This document shows, piece after piece, positions 1-8,400 of a stretch of 40,778 nt of DNA. The stretch is from an uncultured Bacteroidales bacterium (GTDB lineage Bacteria; Bacteroidota; Bacteroidia; Bacteroidales; F082). Every line of letters starts with the position of its first letter. The first letter of the stretch is position 1. A program made the position numbers and the translations under genes. Location: contig ONJF01000040.1 in NCBI GenBank assembly GCA_900318085.1, positions 1 through 40,778 on the forward strand, written 5' to 3'. The notes beneath the pieces were generated by a model that had not been told where the DNA came from, searched no databases, and worked only from the letters and a program-made list of their open reading frames with translations.

Positions 1-1
1 G

Positions 2-688
2 GTGCTGGAACGGGTGCTCGACATGGACCAAAGCAAGGCCTGCCTCGAAGGCGACACCTGCCATTTCCGCACCGACGACGCCCACGTCTACCTCATCAAG
101 CACCGTGAGCCTGGCATGGGTGGCTCAATGCGACTTGCCTGTCAGGCTGCCGATGCACTCATCCTGCAATACTACGAAGAGCCTGACGAAGTGAAGGCCG
201 CATTTGGCGACACGCTGACTTGGGAGGAATGGGAAAGCATCTCGGCCATCAAAGACTGGTATGGTGATGTGTTGTTCACTGCACCTGTAGTGGCGCGTCA
301 GGTGGCCCGACCGCTCTTGCGGACGATGCTCAAAGAATTGCAAACCGAAGGCCGAAAATTTACTTTTCTATGCGGTCACGACTCCAACATAGCCAGCGTT
401 TTGGCGGCATTGGAGGCCAAAGACTACCGTCTGCCGAACACCATCGAAAAGAAGACACCGATTGGCTGTAAGCTAGTCATTGAGAAATGGGAAAACACTG
501 AAGGACAAGTCTTTGCCACGCTCAATCTTGTATATCAAAGCACCAAGCAGTTGCGCAGCATGAGCCTGTTGGATTTGGAGAACCCGCCCATGGTGTTTCC
601 CATCCGACTCAAAGGCATCAACACCAACGCTGATGGGCTTTATCCTTTCGAAGATGTCTTGGACAGGATAGTTTTTGCCATCCAATAA
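2..688 (+). CDS. Histidine acid phosphatase family protein (C-terminal part)
   Basis: The reading frame is open to the left edge, so the gene begins before the window and the GTG at base 2 is not a credible start. The 228 visible residues hold the segment FLCGHDSNIASVLAAL at about residue 120; the His-Asp pair is the second catalytic signature of histidine acid phosphatases (branch 2, phytase/glucose-1-phosphatase-like). The N-terminal RHG motif that carries the phosphorylated histidine would lie outside the window. Family members are secreted or periplasmic phosphomonoesterases; the substrate cannot be read from this fragment. The gene ends 122 bp before the porin start and looks unrelated to the iron genes that follow. 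Family assignment is fairly sure, substrate unknown. Confidence 0.8.
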   Translation: MLERVLDMDQSKACLEGDTCHFRTDDAHVYLIKHREPGMGGSMRLACQAADALILQYYEEPDEVKAAFGDTLTWEEWESISAIKDWYGDVLFTAPVVARQVARPLLRTMLKELQTEGRKFTFLCGHDSNIASVLAALEAKDYRLPNTIEKKTPIGCKLVIEKWENTEGQVFATLNLVYQSTKQLRSMSLLDLENPPMVFPIRLKGINTNADGLYPFEDVLDRIVFAIQ

Positions 689-733
689 GAGGTGGAACAT
701 CATCCTCATTAATTATTAGTCGTTTTTTCCGAA

Positions 734-753
734 AATCCCCATTAGTGGGGATT
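734..753. repeat. Short hairpin upstream of porin
   Basis: AATCCCCA at 734-741 pairs perfectly with TGGGGATT at 746-753 around a 4-nt loop. It lies between the phosphatase stop and the porin start. There is no T-run on its 3' side on the plus strand, so it is a poor terminator for the phosphatase; it may be part of the porin leader or a remnant repeat. Confidence 0.4.
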
Positions 754-810
754 GGACTGCGAGGACAAAAGCGGGAATTTTGCCATCGTAATTGAATAAT
801 AGTGTTCACT

Positions 811-2106
811 ATGAAACTGAAAACGATAGCAAAATGCGCCGCATTAGCTTTGACATTGTGTGTCAGCTCTTTGCAGGCACAAGATTCCATCACGACGAAA
901 CCTCGCTTGACCATTGGCGGTTACGGAGAGGCCGTCTACACCCGCAACTTCTATAGCGACAACATGTTCCGCTACTCCCATGCCGAGCGGTACAAAGACG
1001 CCAAGGGCCATGGTCGCATCGACCTGCCCCATGTGGTCATCAACCTGGGTTACGACTTTGGCAAAGGCTGGAGCATGGGTTCAGAGATTGAGTTTGAACA
1101 CGGCGGCAGCGAAGTAGCCGTAGAGATTGAGGCAGAAGAAACTGGCGAGTTCGAACACGAGATCGAACGCGGCGGCGAGGTGGCACTCGAGCAGTTCTGG
1201 ATTCAGAAGTCGTTTGGCAAGGGCTTTAACATCCGCATGGGCCACATCGTGGTGCCTGTCGGTCAGACCAACAACGCCCACCTGCCCACCGAGTTCTTCA
1301 CCTGCTACCGTCCCGAAGGCGAGTTCAACATCCTGCCCTGCACCTGGCACGAGACGGGCATCAGTCTGTGGGGTAAGCTCGGTGACTGGCGCTACGAGGC
1401 CATGCTCATCCCCGCTTTGAACTCCAACATGTTCAACAACGCCAACTGGGTGAAGAACGGCTCCGCCTCGGGCTATGAGTTCCGCGTGGCCAACAACCTG
1501 GCAGGTGCCTTGCGCATCGACAACTACAGCATCAAAAACCTGCATCTCGGCGTGAGTGGCTACATCGGCAACACCTTTAATAATGACATCGTCACCAACG
1601 AGTTCAGCGAGACCAGCCAATACAAAGATGTGAAAGGCACCGTTGTCATCGGCACGGCCGAGTTCGACTACAAAGGCCACGGCCTCGTGGTGCGCGGCAA
1701 CTTCGACTACGGCTACCTCAGCGACGCCAATCTCATCTCGTCGTGGAACAAGAACCAGAACCACCAAAGCTTCTCGCCCTATCCGCGTTCCTTGGTCGGA
1801 GAGAAAGCCATCGCCTATGGCGGTGAAGTCGCCTACGACATCATGCATCCCATGCATAACACCGGCGACCAAAAGCTCTACCTCTTTGGCCGCTACGATT
1901 ACTACGACACCTATATTCCCACCGCCAACGCCCTCACCGACTACCAATGGACCGACCGCCATGTGATGACCCTCGGCGTAAACTACTACCCCATCAAGCA
2001 AGTCGTCATCAAGGCGGAATATGCCAAGCGTTTCCTGAAGGAGCAGTACAACGACGAACCGATGTTCAGTTTAGGGGTAGCTTATAGTGGGTTTTTCACG
2101 AGATAA
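811..2106 (+). CDS. Outer-membrane beta-barrel porin of an imelysin/di-haem oxidoreductase iron locus
   Basis: The ATG at 811 gives a clean signal peptide (MKLKTIAKCAALALTLCVSSLQAQ); an in-frame GTG at 802 would only add three residues. The mature protein of about 408 residues is a run of alternating amphipathic strands with many aromatic girdle residues (GGYGEAVYTRNF, FNIRMGHIVVPVG, YYPIKQVVIKAEYAKRF), ending in a C-terminal strand with a final aromatic-rich segment, as expected of a phosphate-selective-porin-like barrel. An acidic stretch near residues 95-120 is rich in Glu and His and could bind metal (inference). Downstream come an imelysin lipoprotein and a di-haem oxidoreductase on the same strand, so the barrel probably passes iron or a small iron complex. 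The transported substrate is inferred from context only. Confidence 0.75.
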   Translation: MKLKTIAKCAALALTLCVSSLQAQDSITTKPRLTIGGYGEAVYTRNFYSDNMFRYSHAERYKDAKGHGRIDLPHVVINLGYDFGKGWSMGSEIEFEHGGSEVAVEIEAEETGEFEHEIERGGEVALEQFWIQKSFGKGFNIRMGHIVVPVGQTNNAHLPTEFFTCYRPEGEFNILPCTWHETGISLWGKLGDWRYEAMLIPALNSNMFNNANWVKNGSASGYEFRVANNLAGALRIDNYSIKNLHLGVSGYIGNTFNNDIVTNEFSETSQYKDVKGTVVIGTAEFDYKGHGLVVRGNFDYGYLSDANLISSWNKNQNHQSFSPYPRSLVGEKAIAYGGEVAYDIMHPMHNTGDQKLYLFGRYDYYDTYIPTANALTDYQWTDRHVMTLGVNYYPIKQVVIKAEYAKRFLKEQYNDEPMFSLGVAYSGFFTR

Positions 2107-2110
2107 ATAA

Positions 2111-2241
2111 GAGATTCCCTTCGGGAATGGAGTGGAACCTATTTGCATAATGCGGCGGATCGAGGCTTTACAAGTCAGTAGACGTTTGAGGCCGCCGCTG
2201 TTTAACACACAAAACGAACTCCATTCCCCGAAGGGGAAACT
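2111..2241. repeat. Compound inverted-repeat element between porin and imelysin genes
   Basis: The 171-bp spacer holds two perfect 6-bp hairpins, 2114-2128 (ATTCCC/GGGAAT) and 2224-2238 (TTCCCC/GGGGAA). The two are themselves inverted copies: GAGATTCCCTTCGGGAATGG on the left matches, imperfectly, the reverse complement of the right end. Inside lie TGCGGCGG (about 2151) and CCGCCGC (about 2192), which also pair. The whole can fold as one long stem with internal arms, like a decayed MITE or REP doublet, and could also modulate read-through within the operon. Confidence 0.55.
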
Positions 2242-2277
2242 CAATAAAGCAAGAAACAACTTTAAAATTATAATCAA

Positions 2278-3450
2278 ATGAAGCATTTATTCAAATCCGC
2301 AGCCCTAGTCGCTGCATCCCTCCTGTTCGCAGTGAATTTCAGCTCCTGCAACAAAGATCCTCAAGACAACACCGAGGAAGCCAACAAGGCCACAAAAGAG
2401 GCCATCGTAAAACAGTATCTCAACCACACGGTGTATCCCACCTATGCCAGCTTGGCTGAAAAGACAGACGCTTTGGTGGAGAACCTTGAAACTTTGAAGG
2501 CCAACAAGACCCAAGCCAACGTGAATGCCGCCACCGTCACCTTCCTCGAAGCCCGCAAGTGGTGGGAAATGAGCGAGGCCTTCCTCTTTGGCGCCGCCTC
2601 CGACTTCGGCATCGACCCCCACATCGACTCATGGCCGCTCGACGAAGATGCTTTCAACAACCTGATGGCCAGTCCCAACATGATTGCCGCTCTCGCCAAT
2701 GATGAAGACGGCACCGTGGCCGGTGAACAGCTTGGCAATGCCCTGCTCGGCTTCCACGGCATCGAGTTCATCCTCTTCCGTGAGGGTCAGCCTCGCAATG
2801 TGAACGAAATCACCGACGACATGATGACCTACATCGTCGCCGTGTCGCGCGACCTGCGCAACCGCTGCTTCCAACTCGAAGTGAGCTGGAACGCCAATGC
2901 GCCGCAAGACCACAAAGACCTGATGGAAGAGCTGGAGTTCAACACCACCGTCAACGGCGGTGACAACACCTACGGTGAGAACATGCTCCAAGCCGGCCAG
3001 GCGGGTAGCACCTTCGCCACCTTCACCAACGCCCTCGAAGCCATCGCCGACGGCTGCATCGACATCGCCGACGAGGTGGGTACCTCCAAGATCGGCAAGT
3101 GCCACACGGGTGAAGACGTGACCTACGTGGAATCGCCCTATAGTCAAAAATCCATCACCGACTTCTACGACAACATCACCAGCATCAAGAACGCCTACAT
3201 GGGCGGCATGGAAAGCCAAAGAGACGAAGCCCTCTCGCTGCACACCTATATCAAGGACAACAACAAGGAGCTTGACAACAAGGCCATGAATGCCATCGGA
3301 AACGCCATGACGAAGATCCAAGCCATGAAGGCGCCTTTCGTGCAGTTCTATGCCGATGCCAGCGCCGGTGAAGCCATGGAAGCCTGCCAAGAGCTCTCCG
3401 ATGTGATGGCCGAGGTGAAGGCTGAGTTCGGAAAGATTGACAGGAAGTAA
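2278..3450 (+). CDS. Imelysin family lipoprotein (iron-regulated, IrpA/EfeO-M75-like)
   Basis: The product has 390 residues. MKHLFKSAALVAASLLFAVNFSSC is a lipoprotein signal with the acylated Cys at residue 24. The segment LLGFHGIEFIL carries the imelysin GxHxxE signature (G158, H160, E163), the conserved putative metal site of peptidase family M75 / ICMP proteins. The body is helical, with acidic and amide-rich loops, and the length fits the single-domain family. Imelysins are thought to bind iron or iron complexes at the cell surface rather than to act as proteases. It lies between a porin and a di-haem oxidoreductase, an arrangement that recurs in iron-acquisition loci. No Fur box is recognised upstream. 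Confidence 0.88.
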   Translation: MKHLFKSAALVAASLLFAVNFSSCNKDPQDNTEEANKATKEAIVKQYLNHTVYPTYASLAEKTDALVENLETLKANKTQANVNAATVTFLEARKWWEMSEAFLFGAASDFGIDPHIDSWPLDEDAFNNLMASPNMIAALANDEDGTVAGEQLGNALLGFHGIEFILFREGQPRNVNEITDDMMTYIVAVSRDLRNRCFQLEVSWNANAPQDHKDLMEELEFNTTVNGGDNTYGENMLQAGQAGSTFATFTNALEAIADGCIDIADEVGTSKIGKCHTGEDVTYVESPYSQKSITDFYDNITSIKNAYMGGMESQRDEALSLHTYIKDNNKELDNKAMNAIGNAMTKIQAMKAPFVQFYADASAGEAMEACQELSDVMAEVKAEFGKIDRK

Positions 3451-3490
3451 TAACGACACACATGAGACCAAGAAACACACGATAGAGCGA

Positions 3491-3585
3491 TTGCCCTCAT
3501 GGCGGACAAGGATCCGCCATCTCCCAAGCATGAAGACGAACTCTGTTGCTTGGGAGATTGCTGGTCAAGCCCGCAATGAGGGCAA
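3491..3585. repeat. Cloverleaf-like palindromic element
   Basis: An outer stem TTGCCCTCAT (3491-3500) pairs perfectly with ATGAGGGCAA (3576-3585). Enclosed are a hairpin GGCGGA/TCCGCC (3501-3506/3513-3518), a perfect 11-bp stem ATCTCCCAAGC/GCTTGGGAGAT (3519-3529/3548-3558) and a weak third arm TTGC/GCAA. The arms abut with no spare bases, which suggests selection for a four-way junction. It fills most of the 205-bp imelysin-oxidoreductase spacer. It resembles the small non-autonomous repeats moved by REP-type transposases, but the parent family is not identified. Confidence 0.65.
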
Positions 3586-3655
3586 AAGGCGTCTGTTTGG
3601 GATTCTTGGTCTAGTGTAAACATGTTCAAAAGCAACAACACAAAACCCAAATATC

Positions 3656-5251
3656 ATGATGAACTACAAACTTTTAAGCATCTATGCCCTTGCAGGCCTC
3701 ATGGCTTTGGCCGCCTGTAACCCCAAAGACCCCATCCCAGAGGTCATCAGCGAAGAGACCTACGCCGGCGGCGAACTGGGCACCACCTTCAACACTTCCC
3801 AATCCGCCTATGAAGACCCCACCCCCGCCGTTGAGCAGGCTGGCTTGACCACCGCGTTCAAATATGGCGAGTACTTCTTTGAGCGTACCTACACGCAAAA
3901 CAACGAGCCCTTCAACGGCCTCGGCCCCCTTTACATCCGCAGCAGCTGCATCGCTTGCCATCCTGGCTATGGCCACGGCATGCGCATGGACCGCTACCGC
4001 GCCGACGACTGGGGCAATGGTTACCTGCTCGTCTTCACCGACCGCAACGACACCTATCTGAGTTCATACACGGGCATGCCTCAAACCAAGGCCGTCGCGC
4101 CCTTCAAGGCTCCTTTGGACGAGACCCAGATCCAAATCAACTGGCTGAGCTACACCGACGAATGGGGCAACAAGTTCCCCGATGGCGAGACCTACAACCT
4201 CACCTATCCTGAGGTCTACATCCCCGAAGAGGCTTTCTACGCACCCCTCGAGGTGGGTGGTCAGCCCATCCCCTACAGCGACTTCGTCTGCCGCCTCGAA
4301 TCGACCATCGGCATCTACGGCACCGGCTTGATCGATGCCATTCCTGATGACTCACTGAGAGCACAGTACCAAAAGGAATACAATGACGGTTTCATGCCGA
4401 ATGGCCTCAATCCTGCCATGTGGGCCGGCTCCGACTTTGCCCCGACGGGCTATTATGGCAATACCACGCATCCCAAGAAGTACACCTACGCCCTCACGCG
4501 TGGTCCTTTGCAGGATGCTCCTGGTGCCAACGCCATCTGGAACATCACCAACGTGACGCACCGCACCAAGATGGGTCATTACATGACCGCAGCCTATGCC
4601 ACCAAGGCTTCGCAAGATCCGGACGTGCAAGCTGAGTTCTACAACTACTTCCCGCAGTACAACCTCACAGGTGATGTGGAGACCGACATCTACAACTACC
4701 TGATGATGAACGACCAAATCCCCGACAACCTGAAAGTTCCCGAGATGAAGGACGAGGACTATGTCAACTTCATGGTGTGGCACCGTGGCTTGGCCGTCCC
4801 TGCCGCCCGTAACATGGACGATCCCGAGGTGCAACGCGGCAAGGAGCTCTTCAACAACATGGGCTGCGCCTATTGCCACCGTCCGTCATGGAAAACCGGC
4901 GACGACAACTTCACCGACCCGACTGGTTTCTTCGCTGACGGTGATGCCCGTCTTCCCCGCTACCCCAACCAAAAGATTTGGCCTTATAGCGACTACATTC
5001 AGCACAAGCTCCACATGGAGAACGACATCCGCACGGGTTGGTGCCGCACCACTCCGCTCTGGGGTCGTGGCTTGAGTGCCAGATGCACCGGACGCAGCGA
5101 CCGCTTGCACGACTGCCGCGCACAAACCGTCATCGAGGCCATCATGTGGCACGGCAACGCCCAAAGCGACGCCCGCCGCACTGTGGAGAAATTCCGCGAG
5201 TTGCCGAAGGAAGACCGCGATGCCGTGGTGAAATTCATCGATGCAATTTAA
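3656..5251 (+). CDS. Di-haem oxidoreductase family lipoprotein (DHOR/DUF1111, c-type cytochrome)
   Basis: The product has 531 residues. MMNYKLLSIYALAGLMALAAC is a lipoprotein signal with the acylated Cys at residue 21. Two covalent haem sites are visible, CIACH at 98-102 and CAYCH at 404-408. Late motifs RTTPLWG and LHDCRAQTVIEAIMWHG match the conserved C-terminal region of di-haem (thiol) oxidoreductases related to MauG-type peroxidases; the family normally has G where this protein has C in LHDxRA. Start: ATGATG at 3656/3659, either usable. It is third in the porin-imelysin operon; the likely role is redox handling of iron or of a reduced ligand at the surface (inference). Haem attachment needs a c-type maturation system, and a CcsBA-type protein is encoded 5 kb downstream. 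The reading frame is intact. Confidence 0.88.
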   Translation: MMNYKLLSIYALAGLMALAACNPKDPIPEVISEETYAGGELGTTFNTSQSAYEDPTPAVEQAGLTTAFKYGEYFFERTYTQNNEPFNGLGPLYIRSSCIACHPGYGHGMRMDRYRADDWGNGYLLVFTDRNDTYLSSYTGMPQTKAVAPFKAPLDETQIQINWLSYTDEWGNKFPDGETYNLTYPEVYIPEEAFYAPLEVGGQPIPYSDFVCRLESTIGIYGTGLIDAIPDDSLRAQYQKEYNDGFMPNGLNPAMWAGSDFAPTGYYGNTTHPKKYTYALTRGPLQDAPGANAIWNITNVTHRTKMGHYMTAAYATKASQDPDVQAEFYNYFPQYNLTGDVETDIYNYLMMNDQIPDNLKVPEMKDEDYVNFMVWHRGLAVPAARNMDDPEVQRGKELFNNMGCAYCHRPSWKTGDDNFTDPTGFFADGDARLPRYPNQKIWPYSDYIQHKLHMENDIRTGWCRTTPLWGRGLSARCTGRSDRLHDCRAQTVIEAIMWHGNAQSDARRTVEKFRELPKEDRDAVVKFIDAI

Positions 5252-5258
5252 CCAACAT

Positions 5259-5290
5259 TTGTAGAGACGCGGCGCGCCGCGTCTCTACAA
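5259..5290. repeat. GTAGAGACG palindrome, copy 1 (perfect, 32 bp)
   Basis: TTGTAGAGACGCGGCG at 5259-5274 is followed directly by its exact reverse complement to 5290. It starts 7 bp after the oxidoreductase stop. Five further members share the GTAGAGACG...CGTCTCTAC ends: 9833-9864, 17735-17762, 19353-19376 (diverged), 37680-37707 and 38582-38609. Confidence 0.85.
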
Positions 5291-5303
5291 TGTGAAACCT
5301 ATT

Positions 5304-5329
5304 AATCCCGTCGTCTGGCGGGATTTTTT
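5304..5329 (+). terminator. Rho-independent terminator of the iron operon
   Basis: AATCCCG (5304-5310) pairs with CGGGATT (5319-5325) around an 8-nt loop and is followed by a T-run. It lies just past the palindrome downstream of the di-haem oxidoreductase and probably ends the porin-imelysin-oxidoreductase transcript. Confidence 0.8.
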
Positions 5330-5371
5330 CATCTTTCTTTTGCTATTCTCGGAGCAAAAAGAAAAAAAGAC

Positions 5372-5379
5372 TATTTTTG
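5372..5379 (+). promoter_or_regulatory. Candidate Bacteroidota -7 element for the adhesin gene
   Basis: TATTTTTG fits TAnnTTTG and lies 90 bp upstream of the adhesin ATG, after the preceding terminator. A TTTG exists at 5339-5342, but its spacing (29 bp) is too long for a good -33 box, so the call rests on the -7 element alone. Confidence 0.45.
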
Positions 5380-5468
5380 TTGTTTTAATAAATAGCCCAT
5401 GCCGCTAGCACGGCAGACCAAAATCCACAACGAATCAACCATAAAAGATAGCTTACTATTTCAAACGA

Positions 5469-8400
5469 ATGAAGACCAAACAATTACTTCTATTGCTGTT
5501 GATGGCTATGTTTGCGCCATTGACAATGCACGCGCAGACAATAAACACCTTGACTGTGTGTGGAGATAGCACGACCACCAATGAGTGTATCCCGATTTAC
5601 GGATATTTTGCCAATCACAAGCCCAAGTGTGAGTTTATCATTCCTGCTGCAAAACTAAACGCAATGAACGGAGGCGTCGTTTCAGCCATGAAGTTCTATC
5701 TTTCCTCATCAGGAAACACCGACGATATCAGTGCCAATTTCAATGTGTTCGTTAAGGAAGTTGATGCCACTACCTTGTCGGGCTTTACCGGGATGACCAA
5801 TGCCACTCCCGTTTTCAACGACACGATCTCGATTGCAAAAGGCCAATCGAATTTAGAAATAGACATTCCTTTCTCCTCATACTACCATTATGGTGGAAGG
5901 AATCTTCTTGTAGGTGTTTACCAAACGAGCAACACAGAAGACTTTAATCGAACCCTATGGACAGGAGAAAGCCAGTCGGAGTATACAGCTTGGAGAGAAT
6001 ACGAATCGGTTTATAACCCGTATAATGAATGCGGCGAGCGCTTCCTTCCTAAGACTACTTTCACATATGAACAACATTCAACTCCTACGATCCTTTTTCC
6101 TGTCATCGCAACAATGACGACCGGTTACACGACAACCCTCACAGCTTCTACTTTGAACGTCTATGGCACACCCGACATCATATATAGTTCGAGTAATACC
6201 GACGTTGCAACAGTGAGCGGCAGCGGCACCGCGGTTACAGTGACAGGTGTTTCTGCCGGCACGGCCAACATTACCGCCACATTGTTTTATAATGGGATTA
6301 TCTATACCACACAATGCCTCGTCACCGTTGAAGACGCGGCGTATTGCACACCCGAAACGGGCAATGTCAATAGCGAAGGTATTTACAATGTCACTTTCGG
6401 CACCAATGGCGTAGTGGTCAACAACACGGTAGGCCCTGTCGATTATGGCGACTATAGTCAGCTGGTCGGTGCTGTAGATGCCGGAACCACTTGCGAAGTG
6501 GACATCACTTATAAGACAGGTTGGACTTATGGCACCATCATCTGGGTCGATTGGGACAACAACTCTACCTTCGAAGGCTCCGAGGCCGTCTATGCCGGCA
6601 CTTCCAGTTCCGCCAACCCTACCACGCTTCATGCCACCTTCCCCATTCCCGCAGCAACTCCCGATGGCGATTATCGCCTGCGCATTATTGGTTCGGATTA
6701 TGGTTTGTACCACTTTGTCGACGATCTTTATGCCGCCGCCAGCGCTGACCCATGTGGTGCTTACCGGCCTTCCACCTGCCACGACTACACCTTGAGAGTG
6801 ACTTCCTCTGGTGCCTATCACATCACTTGCAACACCTCGGCTCATGGAATCATTTTGTCGAATCACGGTTTGTCTGATGCTGGCAATACCATCACCGTCA
6901 CCGCAGTGCCCGATATAAATTACGAACTTACCGCTTTGTCATACAACGACGGCAGCGACCACAGCATCAGTTTCACCAACAACCAAGGTTCTTTCATCAT
7001 GCCCGCTGCCGACGTTACGGTAAACGCCACCTTTTCAGTTGTGTTGCGCAATATGCCACCCTACGACCTCACCATTGGCACTCCCGGTAGCCGCAGCATT
7101 GAATTGGGATGGACAGGTGTAAGCTCCAACACCAACCACCAATACTATGAACTGATGTACTACCCCGACCCCAATTTGGCCCAAACACCTGTTCCACCAA
7201 CCTTCATTGGCGACATCACGGCCACGAGTTATGAACTGACGGGCTTGGATTCCATCACGACTTATTTCGTTTGGGTGCGCGACAACTGCGGCCTCGATGG
7301 CATCAGCGAATGGGTAGCCTTCACTGTTTTCACCACCGATGTAACCTGCCATACACCCACTGATTTGACCATCTCTCAACTAATGCCCACTTATGCCACC
7401 TTGAATTGGAACGGTGACGCTGGCCAATACAGGGTGCGATACAGGGAGGCAGCCAAATTACAAGCTTCGCTGTATGATGATTTTGAAAAAGGCCATCTTA
7501 ATGACTGGTATGTATTTACCGAAGGTGAATCCCTCGAAAAATTTGGTATAAACAAAGAAGGGTGGTTTGATGATGATGGGACCTATAGTGGCTTCCCTGC
7601 CCGCAGCGGTAGGTATGCGGCCTCTTCATTGAGTAATTACTATACATACCAAGGGAATGAGTTAAATACTGACAACTGGCTTGTCACGCCTTGGATATCT
7701 CTCGGAGGAATATTGAAATTCTGGGTGTTTTGCAATTCTCAAGACAGATTTGAAGTGCTACTCTGCACTAATAGTATACTCAGAATTGAGAATTTTACAA
7801 CTACTCTTAGAGAGATGGATTTCGTTGAAAGAAACAATTGGACCGAAATCACCGTTGATTTAAGTAGCTATTCTGGTTCAGGACATATTGCCATTCATCA
7901 TGTGGAAGATCATCAGTATAGATGGGGAGGGAGTCTATTAATTGACGATTTCGGTATTTACCACACCGTAGCTCCAAGTGCCTGGGTGGAAGCAATCACT
8001 ACCGAGAACTCCTATACCATCACAGGCCTTGATCCCAATGTCGAATACGAATGGCAAGTGCAAGCCATCTGTGGATCCAATGACGGCGAGAGTTCATGGA
8101 CACCCATATACTCCTTCAGAACCCCCGACCCCTTCACTGTTCCAAGCGAGCTTACCGCCGAACCCATGTGCAACGATGCCGAACTCAGCTGGAACGGCGC
8201 TTCCGAAACGTATGACCTTCAATATGAAGATGTTTCCCATAAAGCAGTTACCATCATTGTTAACAATGCTGTGGACTATATTGAGCACTACAGCGGTAAT
8301 CCAACACCTCCCGGATATCAGCTCGTTCTCGATGCAGACCACAACACATACGGTCCCCTCATCGATCCCGACTCATGGAACCATCACTTCACAGTAGGCA

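Noticed and set aside
1081-2001. 306-codon open frame on the minus strand opposite the porin
   Set aside because: Val/Gly/His-rich translation with no signal or family pattern, fully antisense to a convincing porin; a by-product of codon bias.
2629-3531. 300-codon minus-strand frame opposite the imelysin gene
   Set aside because: Antisense to a gene with a clear lipoprotein signal and GxHxxE motif; repetitive Val/Gly/His composition.
5020-5130. Possible frameshift in the C-terminal part of the di-haem oxidoreductase
   Set aside because: The translation looked odd (Arg/Cys-rich) but RTTPLWG and LHDxRAQTxxEAIxWHG motifs lie in one frame, so the gene is intact.
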